NCBI RefSeq assembly: GCF_013141825.1
Contig: NZ_RZNH01000023.1
Coordinates: forward strand, 20,642 to 84,641
From: Marinifilum caeruleilacunae
GTDB lineage: Bacteria > Bacteroidota > Bacteroidia > Bacteroidales > Marinifilaceae
Direction: 5' to 3'
Length of the DNA: 64,000 bases
The number at the start of each line of letters is the position of its first letter. Position 1 is the first letter of the stretch. Both the position numbers and the translations under genes were made by a program. A model generated the notes under the pieces. That model was given only the letters and a program-made list of their open reading frames with translations. It searched no databases and had not been told where the DNA came from. Shown one piece after another: positions 7,993 through 18,700 of the stretch.

Positions 7993-10900
7993 TTGAAAGT
8001 TCGAATCCTTGTCATATTAGCTCTGATCTTGTGCATTCAAGAAGTTGGTTTTAGCCAAAACAACCTAAGGATAAAGCAAATTCTAATTCAAAAGGATACC
8101 ACTCAGCTTGATTCCTTACTCATTCTGCCTGCTACGGTAAAACTGTTTCACCAAAATCAGGAAATCGATAAAAGCTGGTATCGTATCGATCCAGGAAAGG
8201 GTGAACTCATTGCCGATCCAAAATTGATAGAAGTGGGAGATTCACTCCTGATTACATACAGAATCTACGACTACAATATCAGCAAACCACTCTATACACG
8301 GGATATTTCGGACATGAACCTGGCAGGCGATGCGCGCCCAAGAATTCGTTCGACGGAATACAGATCGAATAACCGGGGCATCTTAAATAGCAGTCAACTG
8401 CAAAAACAGGGAAATTATTCACGCGGAATCTCCTATGGAAACAACCAGGATGTGGTAACCAATTCAAATCTGAATCTTCAGCTTTCCGGCAAATTGAGCG
8501 AAGATGTCAATATCCTGGCTGCCATATCAGACAATAACATTCCCATTCAGCCCGACGGCAATACCCAGTCGATACAGGATTTCGACAGAATTTACATTAA
8601 ACTATTCGATGACAAAAGAGAACTCACCCTTGGGGATTATGAAATTGAATCGCCGGAAGGCAATTTTATGCGCTTTTATAAAAAGGTACAGGGTGGCAAA
8701 TTTTCTGGTTTGATTTCTAAAGGGAAAAATGGAAATGAGTTGAAATCTACGATTAGTGCTTCCATTGCCAAAGGAAAGTTTCGAAGAATGGAAATTCAGG
8801 GATCGGAAGGAATTCAAGGTCCTTATCGCTTAACAGGTGTGAACAACGAAAGCTTTATTGTTGTTTTGGCTGGCTCGGAAAAGGTCTTTGTTGATGGAAA
8901 AAAAATGACTCGTGGCGAAAACTACGATTATGTGATCAACTACAACACAGCCGAATTGAGTTTTACCACCCAACGACCCATTACGAGAAATTCACGAATC
9001 GTGGTAGAATTTGAGTATTCGGAAGAAAATTATTCCCGTTACCTGATCTTTAATGCCAACGAATATCAAACGAAAAAAGGAAAAATCTGGTTCAATTTTT
9101 ACCATGAACAGGATAGTAAAAATCAGCCACTGGATCAAACCCTTAGCAATGAAAACAAACAGTTGTTAAGCGAGATAGGCGATAAGCTGGACCTGGCAGT
9201 TGTTCCCAACGAAGAGATTGTGGAATACTCCAACGATTTTGTGCTGTACCGAAAAGTCTCAAGGGAGGTGAATCAAGTTACCTATGATATTTACGAATAC
9301 TCGACAATACCTGAAGAGGCCATTTACAGGGTGAACTTCTCTTTTGTGGGCAGCAATGGAGGCAATTACATACAGGTGAACAGCGTGGCCAATGGCAGGG
9401 TGTATCAATGGGTTGATCCGCTTGACGGGGTACCACAAGGAGAGTATGCCCCGGTGGCAAAATTGATTCCGCCGCAAAAACAGCAAATGCTAAGTTTGGG
9501 AGCCGATTACCAGCTTGCAAAAAATCTCCGATCAAGATTCGAAATTGCCATGAGCAATCGAGACCTGAATAGCTTTTCATCGCTTGATGACAGCGACAAC
9601 CAGGGACTTGCTGCCGACCTCCTGATACGCAAGAAGAGCGAGATTACTGACAGCAGCAAAGTGCTGATATCTGAATTGAAAATGCATTTTATTCAGAAAA
9701 ATTTTGCTGAAATTGAGAATTTCCGATCGGTGGAATTCAATCGCGACTGGAACATCTCTGATGATGAAAATAAGAAGAATGAAAGCTACCTCTCATTGGC
9801 TAACCAGTTTAGGAATTTAAAGTGGGGAACTGCTTCTCATAACATTTCGATTTTGAACAGAGGTTCTGGCTACGAAGGGATTAATCAAAATGTAAACTTA
9901 GATTATCAGAGAAAGAAATGGTCGGTACGTTTGAATGGGAATTTACTGAATACCGATCAGCGCGAGGTGGAAAGTAAATTCTACAGACACCAACTCGATG
10001 CTGCTTACACAGGCAAAATTCTAAAAATCGGGATTGAAACAGAGAATGAAAACAACAAGATCGAAAAATCGGACGATAAGACTTTACTGGCCAACAGTTT
10101 CTCGTATCACTCCTACAAATTTTATATGGAAAACAGTGATTCTACCCAAAATCAATTCCAGGCTTACTACAGAAAAAGGAAAGATTTTATGCCAATGGAT
10201 AATGAGCTAAAGTCGCAGAGTGAATCGGAAGACATTGGTGGAAAAATCTGGCTGAAAAAGAACCGGAACAACCAGTTAAAAATTGAGAGTATCTACCGTC
10301 GCTTATCCATTAGCGAGAATTCCCTTACAAATGAAGAGCCTGAAAATACATTTTTGGGCAAGCTGGAACACAAGGCCAGAATTAAAAAGGGTTTGTTGCA
10401 GACATCTACCTATTACGAATTGGGTTCGGGCCTGGAAAGTGAAAAAGAGTTTTCGTACGTAGAAGTTAACGATGGACAAGGAGTTTACCGCTGGACAGAT
10501 TACAACGGAAATGGTGCGAAAGAGCTGAATGAGTTTGAAATTGCCACCTTTAAAGACGAGGCCAATTACATTCGAATTGCCACCAACACCAACAATTACG
10601 ATAAGGTGTATACGAGTGATTTCAGACAAACCTTTACCCTTCGATTGAGAAGAATCAAGTCAAAATCGAAATTTGTCACTTTCCTTTCCAGATTTAGCAA
10701 CCGCTTTGCTTACCGATTATCGAAAAAGAGCTTGAGCAATGATTTCAATCTGTATGCAAATCCTTTTGAAACCCATTCGTCTGACGAGAACTTAATTACC
10801 ATCAATTCGAGTTTTCAGAATACTTTTTCGTACCGAAAGGCAAAATCTAAAACCAATTGGGACATCATTCATTTAAGCAGCAGGAACAAACAATTGCTTA

Positions 10901-11442
10901 CCCAGGGTTTTGAAAGAAGAAGATTGACCCAGAATGGATTTCGATTCAACTGGAACATGGGCAAATCGAGCCAGCTGTCGAACCGAACCGATTACAGCAA
11001 AAAAAGCTTGTACCACGAGGTTTTTGCCAAGCAGGATTACAACTTGAAGGAAATTAAAAATGAACTTCAGCTAAAATTTCAAACCAGCCTGGTGTTTCAG
11101 TTTGGCCTAAACTACACTTATCAGCGTAAGCGGAATAAACTGGCCAGCGAAGAATCGACAACGCATAATGTGGGAGCCAATTGCCAATATGCCATTACAA
11201 AAACTGGCAAACTGCTGGCCAATTTAAATTTCCTGCATCTCGATTACAATGCGGATACCAACAGTTCAATAGCCTACGAAATGCTGGAAGGATTTTTACC
11301 CGGCAACAATTCAACCTGGAGCCTGGCTTACAATCAGCAAGTTTCGAAAGTATTTCAAATGAATATCAGTTACAATGGCCGACAAAGTGAAGGTGGCAAA
11401 ACCATTCATGTTGGCAGCATGGAAGTGAGGGCATATTTTTAA
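7993..11442 (+). CDS. Large outer-membrane beta-barrel-like protein of unknown function
   Basis: I do not recognise a characterised family. The 1149-residue protein starts with a signal peptide (residues 1-21, ending VGFSQ). A domain of about 300 residues follows, with a conserved-looking stretch around AISDNNIPIQPDGNTQ and IYIKLFDDKRELTLGDYEI. Most of the remainder is alternating polar/hydrophobic strands rich in Tyr, Asn, Arg and Ser, as in outer-membrane barrels, and it ends MEVRAYF with a C-terminal Phe. The start appears to be TTG: an in-frame TGA lies at 7972-7974, and no ATG or GTG precedes the hydrophobic segment. It stands alone, divergent from waaA. A large envelope barrel is likely; a role in secretion or surface assembly would be a guess. 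Confidence 0.7.
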   Translation: MKVRILVILALILCIQEVGFSQNNLRIKQILIQKDTTQLDSLLILPATVKLFHQNQEIDKSWYRIDPGKGELIADPKLIEVGDSLLITYRIYDYNISKPLYTRDISDMNLAGDARPRIRSTEYRSNNRGILNSSQLQKQGNYSRGISYGNNQDVVTNSNLNLQLSGKLSEDVNILAAISDNNIPIQPDGNTQSIQDFDRIYIKLFDDKRELTLGDYEIESPEGNFMRFYKKVQGGKFSGLISKGKNGNELKSTISASIAKGKFRRMEIQGSEGIQGPYRLTGVNNESFIVVLAGSEKVFVDGKKMTRGENYDYVINYNTAELSFTTQRPITRNSRIVVEFEYSEENYSRYLIFNANEYQTKKGKIWFNFYHEQDSKNQPLDQTLSNENKQLLSEIGDKLDLAVVPNEEIVEYSNDFVLYRKVSREVNQVTYDIYEYSTIPEEAIYRVNFSFVGSNGGNYIQVNSVANGRVYQWVDPLDGVPQGEYAPVAKLIPPQKQQMLSLGADYQLAKNLRSRFEIAMSNRDLNSFSSLDDSDNQGLAADLLIRKKSEITDSSKVLISELKMHFIQKNFAEIENFRSVEFNRDWNISDDENKKNESYLSLANQFRNLKWGTASHNISILNRGSGYEGINQNVNLDYQRKKWSVRLNGNLLNTDQREVESKFYRHQLDAAYTGKILKIGIETENENNKIEKSDDKTLLANSFSYHSYKFYMENSDSTQNQFQAYYRKRKDFMPMDNELKSQSESEDIGGKIWLKKNRNNQLKIESIYRRLSISENSLTNEEPENTFLGKLEHKARIKKGLLQTSTYYELGSGLESEKEFSYVEVNDGQGVYRWTDYNGNGAKELNEFEIATFKDEANYIRIATNTNNYDKVYTSDFRQTFTLRLRRIKSKSKFVTFLSRFSNRFAYRLSKKSLSNDFNLYANPFETHSSDENLITINSSFQNTFSYRKAKSKTNWDIIHLSSRNKQLLTQGFERRRLTQNGFRFNWNMGKSSQLSNRTDYSKKSLYHEVFAKQDYNLKEIKNELQLKFQTSLVFQFGLNYTYQRKRNKLASEESTTHNVGANCQYAITKTGKLLANLNFLHLDYNADTNSSIAYEMLEGFLPGNNSTWSLAYNQQVSKVFQMNISYNGRQSEGGKTIHVGSMEVRAYF

Positions 11443-11514
11443 GTGATTTCTGCCCCTTTCTTTCAACTTAAAACTGTAAATTTAGCTTTTGGGTAAAATT
11501 TGTATTAGATATTT

Positions 11515-12354
11515 ATGGCAGATCAGATTAAAATTGTAGTAAGCGATTTGGATGGCACACTACTACCATCGATGGGCGAAGTAAGTAAGAAGAATTATGA
11601 ATGTTTGGAGCAACTCAAAAAATCGAATATTACAAGAGTAATCGCCACCGGAAGAACTTTATACTCTGCCATGGCTGTTTTGCCCGAGGACTTTCCTATC
11701 GATTACCTGATTTTTTCGTCTGGTGCCGGAATCATGAGGTGGGAAACAAAAGAGTTGATTTACTCCCAACAAATTGAAGCTGAAGAGGTTTTAGAGCTAT
11801 CTAAAATTTTGGTGGATCATGAAATCGATTTTATGATTTTAGATCCGATTCCCAACAATCACCAGTTTTGGTACTATAAAAGTGGCAACAAGAACCAGGA
11901 TTTCGATAGAAGACTAAACCTCTACAAACAGTTTTCTACTCCGGTTGGAAATATCAGCGACACCAAAAGAGATGCTTGCCAGATATTGGCCATTCTGCCC
12001 AATAAGGTTGACTGGTTTGAAGAAATCAAGACCAAATTTGACGACATTAAAATCATACGTGCCACTTCACCTTTGGATCATGAATCGATCTGGATGGAGA
12101 TTTTCCCTTTACACATTTCGAAAGGTCATGGTTGCGAATGGCTTTGCAATCAGTTAGGATTAAGTGCAAATGATTCTTTTGTGATCGGTAACGACTACAA
12201 TGATATCGACCTACTGGAATGGGGAAAGCACAGCTACGTTGTTGAAAATGCGCCACACGAACTCAAGGACAAATATCAGGTCACTGAAAGTGTGATTGAT
12301 GATGGTTTTGCCTTAGCTGTTGAAAAGGTATTGAGTGAATGTACGGTAAGGTAA
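11515..12354 (+). CDS. Cof-type HAD-IIB family phosphatase
   Basis: Soluble phosphatase of the haloacid dehalogenase superfamily, probably acting on sugar phosphates or similar metabolites; the substrate cannot be read from sequence. Motif I is VVSDLDGTLLP (nucleophile and acid/base Asp, near residues 10-12). Motif II is VIATGR. The Lys of motif III is in HISKGHGCEWL. Motif IV is VIGNDYNDIDLLEW near residues 223-236. A type IIB cap fills the middle. Length is 279 residues, normal for the Cof family. It follows the barrel gene by 72 nt without a clear terminator and may be co-transcribed. Its 3' end meets the converging ald-like gene with only 3 nt between. Confidence 0.9.
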   Translation: MADQIKIVVSDLDGTLLPSMGEVSKKNYECLEQLKKSNITRVIATGRTLYSAMAVLPEDFPIDYLIFSSGAGIMRWETKELIYSQQIEAEEVLELSKILVDHEIDFMILDPIPNNHQFWYYKSGNKNQDFDRRLNLYKQFSTPVGNISDTKRDACQILAILPNKVDWFEEIKTKFDDIKIIRATSPLDHESIWMEIFPLHISKGHGCEWLCNQLGLSANDSFVIGNDYNDIDLLEWGKHSYVVENAPHELKDKYQVTESVIDDGFALAVEKVLSECTVR

Positions 12355-12357
12355 GAC

Positions 12358-13581
12358 TTACATTGCAGCCAGCAATAAATCGATATCCTTGGCCAGAATT
12401 CCAAATGTATCGCCTAACCTTCGGTTGGTTAGAATTCCCCTGTACACATAGGTTCCATGACGCAGTCCAATATCGTTCTTAATGAATTTATGAACGCCGC
12501 CATTCTGTCCGATATTCAGCAACAAAGGAGCACAAATATTACTCAGTGCAAGCGAAGCTGTTCTGGCCACATGCGAAGGTACATTGGGAACGCAATAGTG
12601 CAATACACCGTGTTTTTTAAATACCGGATCTTTATGATTAGTGAGCATAGAAGTCTCGAAACATCCGCCCTGGTCGATACTCAGATCGATAACAATGGAG
12701 CCTGGTTTCATTTTTTCTACCATCTCCTCGGTTACCATATAGCCAACATTTTCGGTACCATGGCGCAAAGCACCAATTACCACATCGGCCGAAGCCAAGG
12801 CTTTTTCGAGCACATGCGGATGGAAAATAGATGTGAAAACCCGATGCCCCAAATGATCTTCCAATCGGCGCAAGCGATAGATTGAATCGTCGAAAACTTT
12901 TACCATTGCTCCCAGGCCAAGAGCAGCTCTTGTTGCATACTCGGCAGCAGTTCCGGCTCCTAAAATAATAACCTCGGTTGGTGTAATTCCGGTAATTCCA
13001 CCCAGCATAACGCCTTTTCCACCATGAGCCTTACTTAGATATTCCCCGGCAATCATGATTGAAGAAATCCCTGCAATTTCGGCCATAGAACGAACTACCG
13101 GATAAAAATTATCGCGATCTTTTACCAGTTCCAAAGCAATGGCAGTCACCTTTTTTTGCATCAGTTTGCGAACATTTTCGCCACACTGACTTTTAAGTTG
13201 CAAAGCTGAAAATAGGATTTGATTGCCCCTGAGCATATCAATTTCGGCACTTGAGAACGGGGAAACCTGCATTACCGTATCGCACTGATAGACTTCCTTT
13301 TTCTCCAGAACAATACGTGCGCCATTCTCACTGTATTCCTTATCGGTGTAATTGGAAGCCAGACCAGCACCGCGTTCAAGCACTACCTCGTGTCCATTAT
13401 TCACGAGTAACTCTACTGACTGTGGAGTAAGACAAACACGGTTTTCACCTCGATATTCTTCTTTGGGAATACCAATTACCAATTGTTTGCGTCGGCGTTC
13501 TAATTCCAACATTTCTTCCTTAGGCTGGTAAAATTCATGTCCCAGAGGAAAATTCTTTGATCCTTCACTTAACGGCGCCAT
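12358..13581 (-). CDS. ald: Alanine dehydrogenase-like NAD-dependent enzyme
   Basis: Member of the alanine dehydrogenase / transhydrogenase-alpha family, which interconverts alanine and pyruvate with ammonia and NAD(H). The catalytic-domain start is IGIPKEEYRGENRVCLTP near residue 37. The NAD-binding Rossmann motif is ILGAGTAAEYATRAALGLGA near residue 206, followed by the acidic strand end VKVFDD. The C-terminal catalytic segment contains HYCVPNVPSHVARTAS. It differs from textbook Ald by a charged N-terminal extension of about 34 residues (FPLGHEFYQPKEEM region) and a total of 407 instead of about 370. The extension is in frame with a single ATG start and may help oligomerisation or be lineage-specific. 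Reaction assigned by family; the substrate is not proven. Confidence 0.82.
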   Translation of the reverse strand: MAPLSEGSKNFPLGHEFYQPKEEMLELERRRKQLVIGIPKEEYRGENRVCLTPQSVELLVNNGHEVVLERGAGLASNYTDKEYSENGARIVLEKKEVYQCDTVMQVSPFSSAEIDMLRGNQILFSALQLKSQCGENVRKLMQKKVTAIALELVKDRDNFYPVVRSMAEIAGISSIMIAGEYLSKAHGGKGVMLGGITGITPTEVIILGAGTAAEYATRAALGLGAMVKVFDDSIYRLRRLEDHLGHRVFTSIFHPHVLEKALASADVVIGALRHGTENVGYMVTEEMVEKMKPGSIVIDLSIDQGGCFETSMLTNHKDPVFKKHGVLHYCVPNVPSHVARTASLALSNICAPLLLNIGQNGGVHKFIKNDIGLRHGTYVYRGILTNRRLGDTFGILAKDIDLLLAAM

Positions 13582-13674
13582 ATGCTATATTGTAATTAAA
13601 AATGGAAACTTACACGAGGTAAGACATTACAATTTAAGAAATTTTTAGCGTTTTTCAGCTTAGACTATTTCTGA

Positions 13675-14091
13675 TTAGAGAATACGGATGCTTCGGCTGC
13701 CATCAGCCTCTTCCTTAAAGTGAACCTCGATGGTATCATTTGGTAGAATCGAATCGATTTTTTCTGGCCATTCAATAAAGCACATGGCCTCGCTGTAGAA
13801 GTAATCTTCGTAGCCAAAATCGAAAGCTTCCTGCACATCATCGATACGATAAAAATCGAAATGATAAATAATATCTTCTTTTGCCGTATGGTACTCGTTT
13901 ACAATGGCAAATGTTGGACTATTTATGGTATCCTGAACACCCATTTCCTCACAAATTGCTTTTACAAATGTGGTTTTACCAACACCCATTGCACCATGCA
14001 TTGCAAAAATTCTCTTGTCTCCTACCAGCTTAATAAATTCAGCTGCAACAGAGTTAATATCCTCCAGCGAATTGATTTTTAATTCCGTCAT
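13675..14091 (-). CDS. tsaE: tRNA threonylcarbamoyladenosine biosynthesis ATPase
   Basis: Small P-loop ATPase of the TsaBDE complex that makes t6A37 in ANN-decoding tRNAs. The Walker A motif is GAMGVGKTTFVKAI (about residues 34-47). The family signature SPTFAIVNEY follows, then YHFDFYR, and the C-terminal CFIEWPEKI where the Trp/Glu pair is typical. Length is 138 residues (family 135-160). It is the last gene of the porW-porX-tsaE run, 20 nt after porX, so T9SS regulation and an essential tRNA modification share a transcript. Confidence 0.95.
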   Translation of the reverse strand: MTELKINSLEDINSVAAEFIKLVGDKRIFAMHGAMGVGKTTFVKAICEEMGVQDTINSPTFAIVNEYHTAKEDIIYHFDFYRIDDVQEAFDFGYEDYFYSEAMCFIEWPEKIDSILPNDTIEVHFKEEADGSRSIRIL

Positions 14092-14111
14092 TTCCTGCTA
14101 AATCTTTGTAT

Positions 14112-15671
14112 TTAATTTTTCTTCGGACTCAATGTTATCAGCGGAACAATCATCTCTTCCAATGAAATTCCCCCGTGTTGGAAAGTATTTCGATAGTAGG
14201 AGCTGTAATAATTAAAATTGTTCGGATATGCCAAAAAGTCCTCTCCGAATGCAAAGATATAAGAAGAACTTACATTTACCTGCGGTAGGTTCGCTTTTCG
14301 TGGTTCTGTAACCTCAAAAACTTCTTTCGACTTATAATTCAGGTTCTTTCCCTGTTTGTAACGAAGGTTGGTATTGGTTTGCCTGTCGCCAATTACCTTA
14401 ATCGGATTTTGTACCCGAATAGATCCATGGTCGGTAGTAATTACAAGCTTTACATTCTGCTCCGACAGCTTTTTGATCAGTTCTAAAAGCATGGAATGTT
14501 CGAACCATGAAAGAGTCAGGGAACGATAAGCAGCCTCATCGGCAGCCAGCTCTCGAATCATTTCACTTTCTGTCCTGGCATGCGATAGCATATCAACAAA
14601 ATTGTATACAAATACACTCAATTGTGAATTCAAAATGGAGTTTAAATTATCCAGGACCTTGGCCCCCATTTTTTCATTGTTGATTTTCTCGTAATGATAA
14701 GTGTAATCTTTATAATGGCGTTTCAATTGGAATCCAATAAAGTCTTCTTCATGGATATTCTTGCTGCTTTCCTCGTCTTCCTCAATCCAATGCTCGGGAT
14801 GCCTTTTTTTGATATCCAAAGGCATTAAGCCTGAAAACATTGAGTTTCGTGCGTACTGGGTGGCAGTTGGAAGAATGGAATAATACATGGAGTCTTCCTC
14901 CACCACAAAGTAATCGCTAATTACCGGGTATAAAGTTTGCCACTGGTCGTAGCGCAAGTTGTCAATTAAAATAAATGCAACTTTCTCTCCCTTATCAAGC
15001 AAAGGATACACTTTTTCTTTAAAAACATTAGGCGTAAGAAGAGGTTTATCTTCTTCATCAGGATCCATCCAATCGATATAGTTTTTCTTCACAAAACGTG
15101 CAAACAAATTGTTGGCTTCGGTTTTTTGCATGCGAAGAATTTCATCCATTCCCGAATCTTCGATATTGGCAAGTTCCAGTTCCCAGAACACCAGTTTTCG
15201 ATACATCTTCATCCAGTCGTCGAAATCGCGGCAATCGTTAATCTCCATTCCCATTTGACCGAATTTCGACTGGTAGGCCATGGTTGTTTTTTCGGAAACC
15301 AAACGTTTTTTATCGATGTGTTTTTTAAGCGTAAGCAGTATTTGTTTCGGGTTAACCGGCTTAATCAGGTAATCGGATATTTGCTTGCCGATTGCCTCAT
15401 CCATAATGTCTTCTTCCTCGCTTTTTGTAATCATTACAATTGGCAGGGCAGAATCGACCGATTTGATCTCGCTAAGCGCTTCCAATCCACTCATTCCAGG
15501 CATATTCTCGTCGAGCAATACCAAATCGAAATGAGAAGTTTTCACCAAATCGAGTGCATCGTAAGCATTGTTACACGATACAATTTCGTATCCTTTCTCC
15601 TCTAAAAATATAATATGAGGTTTCAATAATTCTATCTCGTCGTCAACCCAAAGTATGGTATTTTCTTTCAC
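14112..15671 (-). CDS. porX: T9SS regulator PorX: receiver domain fused to PglZ phosphatase-like domain
   Basis: Cytoplasmic response regulator of type IX secretion. The receiver (about residues 1-125) has Asp10/Asp11 in ILWVDDE, phospho-acceptor Asp54 in LVLLDENMPGMSG, Thr in IVMITKS, and Lys in YLIKPVNP. A helical linker (about 130-205) leads to an alkaline-phosphatase-superfamily PglZ domain. There LIDNLRYDQW and ITTDHGSIRVQNP supply metal-binding Asp/His residues, and the nucleophile region is ILPTATQYARNSMFSGLMP. In Porphyromonas and Flavobacterium, PorX acts with PorY and a sigma factor and its PglZ domain cleaves oligonucleotides (family knowledge). At 519 residues it is full length. 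It lies 31 nt downstream of porW and 20 nt upstream of tsaE. No porY-type kinase is visible in the window. Confidence 0.96.
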   Translation of the reverse strand: MKENTILWVDDEIELLKPHIIFLEEKGYEIVSCNNAYDALDLVKTSHFDLVLLDENMPGMSGLEALSEIKSVDSALPIVMITKSEEEDIMDEAIGKQISDYLIKPVNPKQILLTLKKHIDKKRLVSEKTTMAYQSKFGQMGMEINDCRDFDDWMKMYRKLVFWELELANIEDSGMDEILRMQKTEANNLFARFVKKNYIDWMDPDEEDKPLLTPNVFKEKVYPLLDKGEKVAFILIDNLRYDQWQTLYPVISDYFVVEEDSMYYSILPTATQYARNSMFSGLMPLDIKKRHPEHWIEEDEESSKNIHEEDFIGFQLKRHYKDYTYHYEKINNEKMGAKVLDNLNSILNSQLSVFVYNFVDMLSHARTESEMIRELAADEAAYRSLTLSWFEHSMLLELIKKLSEQNVKLVITTDHGSIRVQNPIKVIGDRQTNTNLRYKQGKNLNYKSKEVFEVTEPRKANLPQVNVSSSYIFAFGEDFLAYPNNFNYYSSYYRNTFQHGGISLEEMIVPLITLSPKKN

Positions 15672-15702
15672 GCTTACATCAATTTAATCTTTACTAAAAA
15701 TT

Positions 15703-18700
15703 CTATTTCAAATAGTATTTTTTGAAGAATTCCAGATACTTGGCAGTATCTCCTCCGTCTTCCACAAATACCTCAAAGTTCTCATCGGAAATCACAAAAT
15801 TGCGATATCCCACTTTTTCCACAGGTGCAAACAAATCACGATTGGTAACAATGGCCCTGAAATACATCATTGCCTGTTTTTTATTTCTCATGTTTGTTAC
15901 CAACAGCACCTCACGCTCATCATCCAGCTCACGAACTTGAATTTTTAATTCTCCCGTATTGTATCTTTTAATTCCTGTAAGCAACTGTTTTCTGTTCACA
16001 TTGGCCTTGGTATAAACCAGGGCAAAATAATGATATACCTTTTCATTGAACTGATAAATTCCATCCTGAACCATTTGATCTTCTTTAACTGCCGGAGCAA
16101 CATCCTTTGCATCTAAATAGTTCTTTTTAAAGAAATCCAGGTATGGGAACAAAGTTTTCTCTACGTAAAACTTCTTGAAATTCTCCTCGCTGATTACAAA
16201 GTTTCGATAATCTACACTTTCCAATTGTGTGTAAATGGCATCATCCGAAACCAGTTTTCTGAAATATTTCATTGCATCAGTTTTCGAACCGATATTATTT
16301 ACAACAATCATGTTTAGATCATTATCGTATTGCTCTCTCAATACACTGTAATCTTTATCGTGATTGTAAATATCATTTCTCAGTTTGCCAATATTCACTT
16401 TACGTGCCGGAACCAATAAAATAAATTTGTGATTATCTGACTGATTTAAAACAAACGCAGTTGAGTCTAAATTGTTGTTTACCGCAACCAGTTTTCCTTG
16501 CTTTTTCACCGTTGATTGTTTTGGCTTACGCTCTACGTTAAAATAGCTTTTGGTATAAAAATCAAGGTATTGCTCTACATCTTTTGCCTTTTTCAACTGG
16601 TCGAAATTGGCCTGGGAAATCACAAAGTTTCTGTAATCAACATCTTCTAAACCACTATATGGCTTGCCACTGGTAATAATTCCGTTAAAATAATTCAAGG
16701 CATCCTCTTTATCCTTTAGGCCTTTCACCAAAATCATGATTTGCTCTTTATCGAGCGATAGACGATCCACTTTAAAAGTACGGCTGTTATAGGCATCCGA
16801 ATTGTATCGCGAAACGTTGAATAGTGTTCTGTTAGGATCTCCATCTTTTTTAGAGAACATCAAGACAAAGTAGTGTTCGTCATCAGCTTTAAACTGATAC
16901 AGACTTTTTGGTTTTTCAGCTTTGCCTTTTTTATCTTTCACCTCAACCATTGCCTGATCGCCTTCAATTCTCCAGTTTCGAAGCAACCTGTTTTGTCGGG
17001 CCAGCTCCATGTCTCTTGCAGTATATACAACCGGAACGGCTCCCTTTTCCAATCCTGCAAGAATTGCTTTTGTGGTTTGCGCAATTTCTTTGGTAGGATT
17101 CGATTTCAAGACCTGGTCGAGCGACTGTTTAAAAGTATTGACATCCTGGGTTCTGCCCACACTTAAGGCTCTCAGGAATAAAAATCTTGGGCGTAAATCA
17201 CTTTCAGGATATCTTAACAATCCTTCGTTACAAAGACTAACTACTTTAAAATAGTAGTAGTTCTGGAACTCTTCGTAGGCTTGTGCATACAGCTGGTGTG
17301 CTCTTTGGTATTCAGCATCGAGTTTGGATTGATAATTTGGATCGCTTAAGGCCTTGGCATATTCGCTTCCCTTAAATTCTCTTAAAATTTTCTGCTTGTA
17401 AAAATCAGATTTAGCCGTTCGGTTTAAGGATTTATTAATGGCATAAGCATGATAGTAAGCCGACAAAAGATATGGATTTTCCGGGAATCGCTCCAAAAGA
17501 GTTTCCAGGCTTTCCAGGGCCTTCTCCTCATTTTTCAGTTTTTCCTCGTACACCAAAGCAGCCTGGTACAAGCCTTTCATGATTCTTTCATTGGATTTTA
17601 CCATTGCAGCTTTCGTCATTGGCAAGTCCACCAAATAATATTCACGGCTTTTGGGATCTTTCTTTTTCGACTGCTTGCTGATTCCATCGCCTTTTTCCTG
17701 TTCTAAAATAAATTCCACATCATCAGGTGTGAAGCTCGACCTGTTTTTTCTTCTCCAGTTGTCTTCCAGTTTACGCCTTCCCCACTTGCGTTGGAATTCT
17801 GATTTTCCCAAACCAATATTTGTTGGGTTGTAGAAATACCAGTTGCCCTGGCTTTGATTTCTACTCACCGTATTGCCTAGCATATTGTTCTGACTAAAGA
17901 AAGCTCTGTCTGATTGCGCCTCAGCTTCCTGATCTCTTCTCTCTCTTTCTTTGTCGGCTACTTCTTTGATCATTTGACTGATCAATCGATCACGATCGGC
18001 CTGGCTCATTAGTGCCACTCGTTGCAAACTATCCTCGCGAACCACCATATTCAGATTGTTCACCAGTTCAGTTAGATTGCCCACTCGTTCCGAAATTTGA
18101 TTGTAGTTCGGATAATCGTTTCCAAGATATGTCATGGAACTATCGTAACACATCTGTGCTTTTGGGTAGGTCTCCTCTCCAAAATAGTAATCGCCAAGTT
18201 TCAGGAATGAGATTGCTTTTTGGTTTTCGTTGAACAAAGAAACTTTGGTCGACTCCCAGTAATTTTCTATGGCCGATTCCATATTCTCATCCACCACATC
18301 CATTTCGGCAATTGCATAATAAATCTGGTCCTTGTATTCCTTATTCTTCTCGTCGCGCAGCATTTTTCGTAGACCTTTTCTAATTTCCTCACCATTTTCG
18401 GCACCCGTGTAAGATAGTGCTCGGCTAATTTTGGCATTAAAGGTCATTTCATAATTGGCATTCAAATCGATCAACTGCTGAAATGCGCGTGAAGCCTCTC
18501 CCGGGTTGTCGAGTTTCTGATGAATTTGAGCCAATAGGTAATAGTAACGAGCTTTCTTGTGTTTCTTTTTGGTAATGGCAATGCATCTTTCCAATGCTGG
18601 AACTGCATCATCGTATTGCTCCTGTCGAATTGCCATATCGGCATATAAGGCTTCGATACGTACCAAATCATCTTTCGAAAGTTCCTTTCTGTCATCAATA

